5,473 bases of DNA from DATCVR01 sp036566745 (GCA_036566745.1 DATCVR010000031.1:1-5473), one strand, 5' to 3'; counted from the first letter of the stretch, positions 1 through 5,309 are shown. Notes: generated from the sequence alone by a model not told the origin. Made by a program: numbers and translations.

Positions 1-762
1 GGCGAAGACGTCGGCCGGTGTGCCGTCCTCGATCACGCCGCCACCGGCTCCGAGCACCACGACCCGGTCGACCAGGTCGACAGCCGCGGACACGCGGTGC
101 TCGACGACGACCAGCGTGGCGCCCGAAGCGGCCACGGCGCGTTCGACGGCGTCGAGGACGAGCCGGCTCCCGTCCGGGTCGAGGTTCGCCGTGGGCTCGT
201 CCAGGACGAGGACCCGCGGCTCGCGGACGAGGGCTCCGGCGAGAGCGAGGCGCTGCTGTTCGCCGCCGGACAGCGCGTTGGTCGCACGATCGCGGCCGTG
301 GCCGAAGCCGACGTCGCGCAGCGCGGCGTCGACCCGCGGCCAGATGTCCTCGCGCGGGACTCCGGCGTTCTCCAGGCCGAACGCGACGTCGTCACCGGCC
401 CGCGACATGACGAGGGAGGCCTCGGGGTCCTGGAGGAGCATGCCGATGTCGTCGCGGGCCTGCGCCGCCGGACGGCCGCCGACCTCCACGCTGCCTTCCA
501 GCTCGGCGGCGGTCTCCGGGTCGAGCAAACCGGCCAGCGCGCGCAGCAGCGTGGACTTCCCGGCGCCCGACGGCCCGACCACCAGCACCCGCTCACCGGC
601 CCCGATGTGCAGGTCGATCTCCCGGCAGGCCCAGGCCTTGCGACCGGCGTAGCGCCATCCCCAGCCCCGTACGTCGATGTCCGCGCCGCCCCGGGGTGAT
701 CGCCGGCGCGAGGTGGTCGCCAGAGCGGCCACCTCGCGCCGGCGATCACCGGAGGCAGTCAT
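1..762 (-). CDS. ykoD: ECF transporter ATPase, YkoD-type (partial, C-terminus missing)
   Basis: This is the energy-coupling ATPase of an ECF-type importer. It would hydrolyse ATP at the inner membrane face to drive uptake of thiamine or its pyrimidine precursor HMP through the neighbouring YkoE. I read 254 residues with no stop before the window edge. All ABC motifs are intact: Walker A GPSGAGKST (residues 63-71, Lys69), Q-loop LLQDPE (109-114), the ECF-like stretch LVMSRAGDDVAFGLEN (117-132), signature LSGGEQQR (164-171), Walker B VLVLDEP (184-190), D-loop NLDPDG, and H-loop VVVEHR (218-223, His222). The ATG overlaps the ykoE stop by one base (TGATG) and has a strong AGGAGGAGG Shine-Dalgarno, so the pair is translationally coupled. 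About 25 N-terminal residues precede the ABC core and are encoded by a large inverted repeat. B. subtilis YkoD has two fused ATPase domains; only the first would be visible here, so fused versus single cannot be decided. ABC ATPase is certain; the YkoD assignment rests on context. Confidence 0.93.
   Translation of the reverse strand, partial: MTASGDRRREVAALATTSRRRSPRGGADIDVRGWGWRYAGRKAWACREIDLHIGAGERVLVVGPSGAGKSTLLRALAGLLDPETAAELEGSVEVGGRPAAQARDDIGMLLQDPEASLVMSRAGDDVAFGLENAGVPREDIWPRVDAALRDVGFGHGRDRATNALSGGEQQRLALAGALVREPRVLVLDEPTANLDPDGSRLVLDAVERAVAASGATLVVVEHRVSAAVDLVDRVVVLGAGGGVIEDGTPADVFA
695..750. repeat. 22-bp perfect inverted repeat inside the ATPase start region
   Basis: Arms 695-716 and 729-750 are perfect reverse complements of 22 bp separated by 12 bases. 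Three further base pairs can form inside (718-720 with 725-727) after one mismatch, leaving a 4-base loop. The repeat begins 12 bases after the first base of the ATPase ATG and covers codons 5-23, which encode a basic, low-complexity segment (GDRRREV...SRRRSPRG) outside the ABC fold. In the minus-strand mRNA it would form a very stable hairpin just downstream of the ribosome binding site. Whether it controls translation or decay, or is a small inserted palindromic repeat, is inference. Confidence 0.85.
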
Positions 763-1424
763 CAGACCTCCTCCTGGACCCGCCCGGCCGCGAACGGAGC
801 CAGCGCGCCGGTCCGGGCGAGGGCTCGTACCAGCAACCAGCCCAGCGCACCCGCGACGACCAGGCCGGTGACGACGGCCGACCCGACGTAGATCGCCTTG
901 TTGCCCAGCGAGTACGTGGGCACCCACACGAAGCTCTCGTAGACGCCCATGGCGAGCCCGGCGCCGGCACCGGCCAGCAGCGCGGGCCCGAGGCCCCAGC
1001 GGCGGTAGGCGAGCAGGGCGAAGACGACCTCGGCGCCGAGCCCCTGGAACACGCCGGACATGAAGACCGACAGCCCCCAGACCGAGCCGAACAGCATCGA
1101 GACGGTGGCCGCGACCACCTCGGTGAACAGCGCCGCGCCGGGTTTGCGGATGACGAGCCCGCCGACCACGGCCGGCAGCAACCACACGCCGGCGAGGACC
1201 GGGCCGAACGGCGACCCGGACAATGGCGCGCTGATCGTCGGGTACACGAGGTTGTTCCAGGCCATAAACAGCAGCCCGAAGGCGACACCGAGGACGGCGG
1301 CCACCACGATGTCGGCGGTCCGCCAGCCGCGGCGGGTGATGGACGTCGGCGCGGGCGCGACGGCGTGCTCGTGGGGTCGGCCGGCCTCGGGACCTGCGCC
1401 GGCGGGGGGTGTGGACGAACTCAC
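762..1424 (-). CDS. ykoE: ECF transporter S component, YkoE family (thiamine/HMP uptake)
   Basis: This is the substrate-binding integral membrane subunit of an ECF importer, predicted to recognise thiamine or its hydroxymethylpyrimidine moiety. The protein has 220 residues with a Pro/Ala-rich cytoplasmic N-terminus (1-34). About six hydrophobic segments follow (roughly 37-56, 73-91, 98-115, 117-139, 146-165, 178-203). Family-like signatures are IRKPGAALFTE (92-102) and FQGLGAEVVFALLAYRRW (126-143); the tail ends in VQEEV. The GTG start at 1424 is chosen because GAGAGGAG lies 6-7 bases upstream and because the longer open frame (to 1670) would read through the TPP riboswitch. B. subtilis YkoE is under a TPP riboswitch and works with YkoD and YkoC; the same arrangement here (riboswitch, ykoE, ykoD) supports the call. 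Exact ligand, thiamine versus HMP, is not readable from sequence. Confidence 0.92.
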   Translation of the reverse strand: MSSSTPPAGAGPEAGRPHEHAVAPAPTSITRRGWRTADIVVAAVLGVAFGLLFMAWNNLVYPTISAPLSGSPFGPVLAGVWLLPAVVGGLVIRKPGAALFTEVVAATVSMLFGSVWGLSVFMSGVFQGLGAEVVFALLAYRRWGLGPALLAGAGAGLAMGVYESFVWVPTYSLGNKAIYVGSAVVTGLVVAGALGWLLVRALARTGALAPFAAGRVQEEV

Positions 1425-1473
1425 GGGGGTGCTCCTCTCGTCGTTCGACCAGGAGAGCCCCGCCCACGACGAC

Positions 1474-1506
1474 GGCGCGCCCACGGGAGAGTCCCGTGGG
1501 CGCGCC
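1474..1506 (-). terminator. Expression-platform hairpin between TPP aptamer and ykoE
   Basis: A perfect 15-bp G+C-rich stem (arms 1474-1488 and 1492-1506) with a 3-base loop lies about 17 bases after the aptamer and 50 bases before the ykoE start. There is no U-tract after it on the minus strand, as is often the case for actinobacterial terminators. A further 7-bp complementarity (1445-1451 with 1513-1519) could close a larger stem around it. It is most simply the riboswitch-controlled attenuator, but a translational role is not excluded because the Shine-Dalgarno follows at about 1432-1439. Confidence 0.65.
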
Positions 1507-1522
1507 GCAGCTTGGTCGAGGT

Positions 1523-1612
1523 GTCGACTCCCTGCGCCGGCATGACCCGGATCAGGTTCGAGGGTCTGCGGAAGAATCCGCACTCTCAGCGCTGCAGCGC
1601 TCCCCTGTCGTG
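1523..1612 (-). ncRNA. TPP riboswitch (THI box)
   Basis: Read on the minus strand, the region carries the conserved aptamer blocks in order. First is a 5' P1 strand CGAC and GGGGAGC (from about 1610). Then come CTGAGAG (1589-1583), a variable P3 hairpin TGCGGA/TCCGCA with a TTCT loop, and GACCCT. The ACCTGAT block (1557-1551) and ATGCCGGCGCAGGGA (1543-1529) follow, closed by GTCG, which pairs with the 5' CGAC. These are the thiamine-pyrophosphate-binding elements. It sits in the leader of ykoE-ykoD, so high TPP is expected to shut off uptake. The aptamer is complete; the call is made by motif recognition, without a covariance search. Confidence 0.95.
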
Positions 1613-1636
1613 GGTATTGAATTGTCCTGGTAGCCG

Positions 1637-1642
1637 AGATTA
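1637..1642 (-). promoter_or_regulatory. Candidate -10 box for the ykoE-ykoD operon
   Basis: TAATCT on the minus strand fits TANNNT and would start transcription near 1630, about 18 bases before the aptamer, as expected for a riboswitch leader. No convincing -35 hexamer is seen at 16-18 bases upstream (ATTCGA or TTCGAT are the nearest), so the call is weak. Confidence 0.35.
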
Positions 1643-1648
1643 CACCGA

Positions 1649-1677
1649 TCGACATGAAATCGAATTCCATCTAGGAT
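1649..1677 (+). promoter_or_regulatory. Promoter of the DUF4862 gene
   Basis: A -35 hexamer TCGACA (1649-1654) and a -10 hexamer TAGGAT (1672-1677) are separated by 17 bases, close to the housekeeping consensus TTGACA and TANNNT. Transcription would start near 1684, giving a leader of about 30 bases. It lies back to back with the candidate promoter of the thiamine operon; the -35 is only 6 bases from that -10. Confidence 0.5.
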
Positions 1678-1717
1678 CACGTCTGCTGCCCTGTCCGCTC
1701 GAACGAAGGTCATGGAC

Positions 1718-2698
1718 ATGTCGCACGTCGTCGGGGCCTACCCCGCAGCACCGCCAGCCGGCCCCTGGGATGCCGCCGCCGAGCAGGAGTTCCTCGCCGC
1801 GGTCGGAAGCATCGCCGGCATCACGGGCTTCGAACTGCCGTATCTCGGGGCGCCCGGGCTGCACGGACAGGACGAGGGCTGGCTGCTCGACCACCTCCCG
1901 GACCACGGCGTCCACGTCGTCACCGCGGTCCCGGCCACGGCCATGGCCGCCCGCACCGACCGCTCCTTCGGCCTCGCCTCCACCGACGCCGACGGACGAC
2001 GCCGGGCGATCGACCTGGCCGCGGGCCTGCGCGAGGCGGTCGAACGCGTGGTGCAGCACGCCGGCCGCAAGGCTGTGGTGGCGGTCGAGCTGCACTCCGC
2101 GCCGAGCGGTTCCACGCAGGGCCCGGCCGGTTCGGGTGCGCGGTTCGCCGACTCGCTGGACGAGCTCTCCGAGTGGGACTGGTGTGGGGCCCGCCTGGTC
2201 GTCGAGCACTGTGACGCCGCGGTCGGCCCACACCGGCCCGAGAAGGGTTTTCTCCCGCTGGCCCTCGAGATCGAGGCCGTCCGCCGCGCCAACGACCGCT
2301 CCGGCGCGAACGTCGGCCTGGCCGTCAACTGGGCGCGTTCGGTGATCGAGGGCCGCGACGTCCACACCCCGGTCGTCCAGATCCGCGAGATCGCGGCCGC
2401 CGGGCTCCTGGCCGGCGTGGTGTTCTCCGGCGTGGCGTCCTCGGCCGAGCACCCGGCCGGTGCCTGGGCCGACGCCCACCTCCCGCCACGTCCGATGGAG
2501 CCGCTGTCGTTGCTCGACGAGTCCGAGATGGTCGCCACCCTGGCCGCGGCCGGCTCGGCGTTGAGTGCGGTCGACTTCTCGGGCGTCAAGCTCGGGGCTC
2601 GCCGCGGCGACGTCACCCCGCTGGACCGCGCCGAGGGCCTCAGGCTGGCGATCGAGATGCTCGACCGTGCCTGGCCAGGGTCGGCGGCGCCGCGCTGA
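1718..2698 (+). CDS. DUF4862 family protein, predicted TIM-barrel, unknown function
   Basis: The product is 326 residues, soluble, with no signal peptide or membrane segment. From memory it matches the DUF4862 family of actinobacteria, whose members begin like this one (MSHVVGAYP). Alternating strand and helix segments and acidic/histidine motifs at strand ends look like a TIM barrel of the xylose-isomerase-like kind. The motifs are FELP (38-41), VAVELHSAP (121-129), RLVVEHCDA (159-167), AVNWARS (202-208), VVFSG (234-238) and VKLG (290-293). Conserved Glu, His and Asp suggest a metal- or sugar-binding site, but no reaction can be assigned. I chose the ATG at 1718 because GAAGG (1705-1709) is then 8 bases upstream; from the in-frame ATG at 1712 the gap is only 2 bases. 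It is divergent from the thiamine operon and convergent with the DUF1003 gene, so it seems to be a single-gene transcript. Coding status is near certain; the family name is fairly sure. Confidence 0.85.
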   Translation: MSHVVGAYPAAPPAGPWDAAAEQEFLAAVGSIAGITGFELPYLGAPGLHGQDEGWLLDHLPDHGVHVVTAVPATAMAARTDRSFGLASTDADGRRRAIDLAAGLREAVERVVQHAGRKAVVAVELHSAPSGSTQGPAGSGARFADSLDELSEWDWCGARLVVEHCDAAVGPHRPEKGFLPLALEIEAVRRANDRSGANVGLAVNWARSVIEGRDVHTPVVQIREIAAAGLLAGVVFSGVASSAEHPAGAWADAHLPPRPMEPLSLLDESEMVATLAAAGSALSAVDFSGVKLGARRGDVTPLDRAEGLRLAIEMLDRAWPGSAAPR

Positions 2699-2712
2699 GG
2701 CTCAGCTCGGCG
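2688..2712. terminator. Symmetrical hairpin across two convergent stop codons
   Basis: Arms 2688-2699 and 2701-2712 are complementary except for one C/T mismatch, around the centre base 2700. The core is GCTGAG-G-CTCAGC, and the arms contain the TGA codons of both convergent genes. It could act as a bidirectional terminator for transcripts arriving from both sides. There is no T-tract on either side, and the tight centre would melt to a loop of 3-5 bases, so the stem is moderate. Confidence 0.4.
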
Positions 2713-3178
2713 GGTGTTTGCCGTCGAGTTCGTCGAGCAGGTCGCGCAGCTCCGAGCGGAGGAAGTCGCGGGTGGCGACCTCGCCCATCGCGATCCGCAG
2801 CGCCGCCACCTCGCGTGCCAGGAACTCCATGTCCGCTCGCGCCCGGGCGTTGACCTCGCGGTCCTGCTCGAGGTTGACCCGGTCGCGGTCGTCCTGACGG
2901 TTCTGGGCCAGCAGGATCAGCGGCGCGGCGTAGGACGCCTGCACCGACAGCAGCAGGGTGAGGAAGATGAACGGATACGGATCGAAGCGCAGGTCGGGCG
3001 GGCCGAAGGCGTTCCAGCTGATCCACGTGACGATGAAGACGGTCAGGTAGGCGAGGAAGCGTCCGGTGCCGAGAAAGCGGGCGATGCCCTCGGAGAGCCG
3101 GCCGATCACCTCGGGGTCCACCGACGGCGCGCGCAGGCCGCGCGCCTCCCGTGGCTGGTCGAGCCCCCTACGCGCCAT
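2702..3178 (-). CDS. DUF1003 family membrane protein
   Basis: The product is 158 residues. After a charged N-terminus come two transmembrane segments (about 40-57, FLAYLTVFIVTWISWN, and 68-90, YPFIFLTLLLSVQASYAAPLILL). They are separated by the short loop AFGPPDLRFDP, followed by the DUF1003 hallmark AQNRQDDRDR (91-100). A charged helical C-terminus follows (101-152), probably a coiled coil. The family is of unknown function. The ATG at 3178 is chosen: GAGGGGAG lies just upstream and the residues match the family start, whereas the longer frame to 3244 lies inside the upstream gene. The start overlaps the end of the MgtE_N/CBS gene by 11 bp, so the two are coupled and probably work together. 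It ends 3 bp from the convergent DUF4862 gene. No peptide signal or catalytic motif is seen. Confidence 0.9.
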   Translation of the reverse strand: MARRGLDQPREARGLRAPSVDPEVIGRLSEGIARFLGTGRFLAYLTVFIVTWISWNAFGPPDLRFDPYPFIFLTLLLSVQASYAAPLILLAQNRQDDRDRVNLEQDREVNARARADMEFLAREVAALRIAMGEVATRDFLRSELRDLLDELDGKHPPS

Positions 3179-4430
3179 CCGCGCTCCCCTCGTGTGACGT
3201 CCGGGTGCGCCACTCGTCGCCCAGCAGGTGATCGAGGACGTCATCGACGGTGACCGCGCCGACGAGGTGCCCCTCGTCGTCGACCACCGGGCAGGCGACC
3301 AGGTTGTAGACCGCGAACACCGTGGCCACCTGCTCGAGCGTGGCGTGGGGAGGCAGCGGCTCGATGTCGGTGTCGATCACGGCGGACACCAGCGACGACG
3401 GCGGCTCGCGCAGCAGCCGCTGGAAGTGCGTGACGCCGAGGTAGCGGCCCGTGGGGGTGTCGAGGGGTGGCCGGCAGACGTAGGCCATCGCGGCGAGCGC
3501 GGGGGAGAGGTCGGCCTGGCGGATCCGTGCCAGGGCCTCGGCGACGGTGGCGTCGGGCGGCAGGACGATCGGTTCGCTGGTCATGAGCCCGCCGGCCGAG
3601 CGTTCGGCGTAGGTGAGCAGGCGGCGCACCGGCTCGGCCTCGTCGGGCTCCATGGACGTCAGCAGGCGTTCTGCCTGGTCGGGGCCGAGGTCGGCGAGGA
3701 GGTCGGCGGCGTCGTCGGGATTCATCGCCTCGATGACGTCGGCGGCGCGGTCGTGGTCGAGGCCGCCGATGACTTCGACGGCCAGCCGCGGGTCGAGCTC
3801 CTCGATGACATCGGCGAGGCGGTCGTCGTCGAGGGCCTGGGCCACCTCGGCGCGGCGTTTGGTCGACAGCTCGCGCAGCGACTCGGCGAAGTCTGCGGCC
3901 CGCAGCCCTTCGAACGCGGCGAGCAGGCTGGCCGCGCCCTGGCCGTCCTCGGGCACCGCGAAGCCGGTGAGGTCGTCCCAGTCGTAGACACGGGTCTCGC
4001 CGCGACGGCCGAAGCGCGCGCCGCGTCGCTGGGCCGCGACCTTCGTCACCACCCAGTCGCGGGTGCGCTGCTGCTCGATGGCGACGTCGGTGACCGTGAC
4101 CTCGTCGCCGGTGGCGACGTCCGTGACGCGGCGGTCGAGCAGCTCGCGCAGGACCAGGGCCTCCCCGTGGCGTTGCTCGAACCGCCGGATGTTGACCACA
4201 CCGGTGGAGATGACCTGGCCGGCGTCGATGCTGGTCACGCGGGTGATCGGGAGGAAGATGCGCCGCCGGACGGGCACCTCGACGACCAGCCCGAGCACGC
4301 GCGGGAGCTTGCCCGGAGCGGGCTGGGTGACCACGACGTCGTGGACCTTGCCCACGCGGTCGCCGTGTGGGTCGAACACCGCAGTTCCGGCGAGCCTGGC
4401 GAGATACACCCGGGTCAGCGTCCCGCTCAT
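3168..4430 (-). CDS. PRC-barrel / MgtE N-domain / CBS-pair protein, no channel domain
   Basis: A 420-residue soluble protein. Residues about 7-85 and 94-157 look like two PRC-barrel-type beta domains (VYLARLAGTAVFDPHGDRVGKV; LVLRELLDRRVTDVATGDEV). Residues about 165-275 form an MgtE N-terminal superhelix with repeated units (RLADVIEELDP, RAADVIEAMNPDD, AADLLADLGPDQ, ERLLTSMEPDEA). Residues about 280-345 and 347-404 are two CBS motifs (GGLMTSEPIVLPPDATVAEAL; VIDTDIEPLPPHATLEQV...CPVVDDEGHLVGAVTVDDVLDHLL). In MgtE channels the N and CBS domains sense Mg2+ (CBS can also bind ATP) and gate the pore; here there is no membrane domain, so a sensor or adaptor role is inferred. It is first in an operon with the DUF1003 membrane protein. 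The ATG at 4430 has no clear Shine-Dalgarno (GCGAAGC precedes it), so a leaderless or weak start is possible. Domain assignments are firm; function is not. Confidence 0.93.
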   Translation of the reverse strand: MSGTLTRVYLARLAGTAVFDPHGDRVGKVHDVVVTQPAPGKLPRVLGLVVEVPVRRRIFLPITRVTSIDAGQVISTGVVNIRRFEQRHGEALVLRELLDRRVTDVATGDEVTVTDVAIEQQRTRDWVVTKVAAQRRGARFGRRGETRVYDWDDLTGFAVPEDGQGAASLLAAFEGLRAADFAESLRELSTKRRAEVAQALDDDRLADVIEELDPRLAVEVIGGLDHDRAADVIEAMNPDDAADLLADLGPDQAERLLTSMEPDEAEPVRRLLTYAERSAGGLMTSEPIVLPPDATVAEALARIRQADLSPALAAMAYVCRPPLDTPTGRYLGVTHFQRLLREPPSSLVSAVIDTDIEPLPPHATLEQVATVFAVYNLVACPVVDDEGHLVGAVTVDDVLDHLLGDEWRTRTSHEGSADGA

Positions 4431-4437
4431 GCTTCGC

Positions 4438-4443
4438 AGGCTA
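4438..4443 (-). promoter_or_regulatory. Candidate -10 box giving a leaderless mRNA
   Basis: TAGCCT on the minus strand lies 7 bases upstream of the ATG of the PRC/MgtE_N/CBS gene. A start there would place transcription at or next to the A of the ATG. This fits the missing Shine-Dalgarno and the common use of leaderless mRNAs in actinobacteria. No good -35 is seen (CGGCGT at 17 bases), so confidence is low. Confidence 0.25.
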
Positions 4444-4457
4444 CCGGTATCGCAGCG

Positions 4458-4486
4458 GTGACGCCGGGAGGTGAAGGAGGTAGCAT
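4458..4486 (+). promoter_or_regulatory. Candidate promoter of the lipoprotein gene
   Basis: GTGACG (4458-4463) and TAGCAT (4481-4486) are separated by 17 bases and resemble TTGACA and TANNNT. Transcription would start near 4493, leaving a leader of about 67 bases. A strong Shine-Dalgarno-like AAGGAGGT (4474-4481) overlaps the spacer and -10 and would not be in that transcript, so one of the two is probably fortuitous. Confidence 0.35.
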
Positions 4487-4559
4487 CATCGATTGCGGCT
4501 CGCCACGGGGCCGCACTCGTGCGTCAGCACGACGATCACCAGAATGAGGTCCGCCGCTG

Positions 4560-5309
4560 ATGTCCCTGGTCGCCCGACGGCTCCCAGTGGGCTTCGCCAT
4601 CGCGATCGTGACAGCGGCGTTGACCGGCTGCAGTGGCCAGCCCGAGCAGCCCGGCGTGACGCCGCTGGCCCAGATCGCCGCCGAGGCCGAGTCGGCTCCC
4701 GCCCAGAACGGCATCGACGCCCTCTCGCCCGCTGATGCCCTCACCCGCGCCATCGACACGATGGAGGCCACCGGGTCCTACCGCGTCAGTGGCACCACCT
4801 CCTCGGGCAGCGCCATCGACATCTCGTTCCGGGTGGGTGTGGGGTCCGTGGGCACCATCACGGCCGGCACACCGGTGACGCTGACCTCCACCGGCGGGGC
4901 GGTGTACGTCACGGGCGACCCCGAGAGCATCGCGGCCCAGGTCGGCGCCGACGTCAACTCCACCATCGCCGGCAAGTGGCTGGCGATCTCGCCCGACTCC
5001 ACGTCCGGCTTCGCGATCTTCGCCGACGGCAAGACCTTCGCCCAGTCCGTCCTCGGCGCCCAGGGGCCCGGCGAGATCACCGGCGTCACCGACGTCGACG
5101 GCCTGCCGGCCGTGGGCCTGGTGTTCCCCGAGACCGGCGGCACGCTGTGGGTCGCCGCCACGGGCGATCCGCTGCCGCTGCGGTTCGAGGAGAAGGGCGC
5201 GTCCGCCGGGTCCGGGGTGCTGAAGTTCACCGACTTCGGTGCCGATGTCGCCGTACCAGAGCTGGCCCCGGACGACATCGTCGACGTCACCAAGGTGCCG
5301 GCCGGCTGA
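4560..5309 (+). CDS. Secreted lipoprotein, LolA/LppX-LprG-like
   Basis: A 249-residue exported lipoprotein. The N-terminus has Arg6-Arg7, a hydrophobic segment (about 8-20) and a lipobox LTGC with the lipidated Cys at 24. A flexible Pro/Gln/Ala/Glu-rich linker (25-55) follows, as is usual for anchored actinobacterial lipoproteins. The mature part (about 56-245) is rich in beta-strand patterns: SYRVSGTTSSGSAIDISF, a GKWLAIS motif (138-144), TLWVAATGDPLPLRFE (195-210) and a closing GVLKFTDFGADVAVPELAPDDIVDV. These resemble the half-barrel fold of LolA and the LppX/LprG proteins, which bind lipids at the outer membrane face; this is fold-level similarity recalled from memory. The ATG at 4560 is chosen because it gives a complete signal peptide; GAGGT at 4546-4550 is the nearest ribosome site (9 bases). 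It is transcribed away from the PRC/MgtE_N gene. Ligand and partner are unknown. Confidence 0.88.
   Translation: MSLVARRLPVGFAIAIVTAALTGCSGQPEQPGVTPLAQIAAEAESAPAQNGIDALSPADALTRAIDTMEATGSYRVSGTTSSGSAIDISFRVGVGSVGTITAGTPVTLTSTGGAVYVTGDPESIAAQVGADVNSTIAGKWLAISPDSTSGFAIFADGKTFAQSVLGAQGPGEITGVTDVDGLPAVGLVFPETGGTLWVAATGDPLPLRFEEKGASAGSGVLKFTDFGADVAVPELAPDDIVDVTKVPAG

Noticed and set aside
33..749. Minus-strand open frame of 238 codons over the ATPase
   Set aside because: It is in a different frame from the one with intact Walker A, signature, Walker B and H-loop motifs. Its start lies in the inverted repeat.
1425..1670. N-terminal extension of YkoE to the ATG at 1670
   Set aside because: It would translate the TPP aptamer and its hairpin; the GTG at 1424 has a good ribosome site and fits the family length.
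696..2345. Plus-strand open frame of 549 codons
   Set aside because: It runs antisense through ykoE and the riboswitch, then out of frame into the DUF4862 gene; its product is low-complexity and shows no domain. It is a high-GC shadow.
1640..2479. Minus-strand open frames antisense to the DUF4862 gene (also 1738-2616)
   Set aside because: They have low-complexity products, no ribosome site, and sit opposite a gene with good motifs and a promoter.
3179..3244. N-terminal extension of the DUF1003 protein to 3244
   Set aside because: It lies inside the upstream gene, and the ATG at 3178 has its own Shine-Dalgarno and matches the family start.
3613..3862. Short repeated motifs (GAGG, GTCGTCG and similar) that could suggest a tandem repeat
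   Set aside because: They reflect codon use in the helical repeats of the MgtE N-domain and are not a separate DNA repeat.
3228..4547. Plus-strand open frame of 439 codons
   Set aside because: It is the antisense shadow of the PRC/MgtE_N/CBS gene; the product is a Gly/Asp/Val-rich sequence with no recognisable domain.
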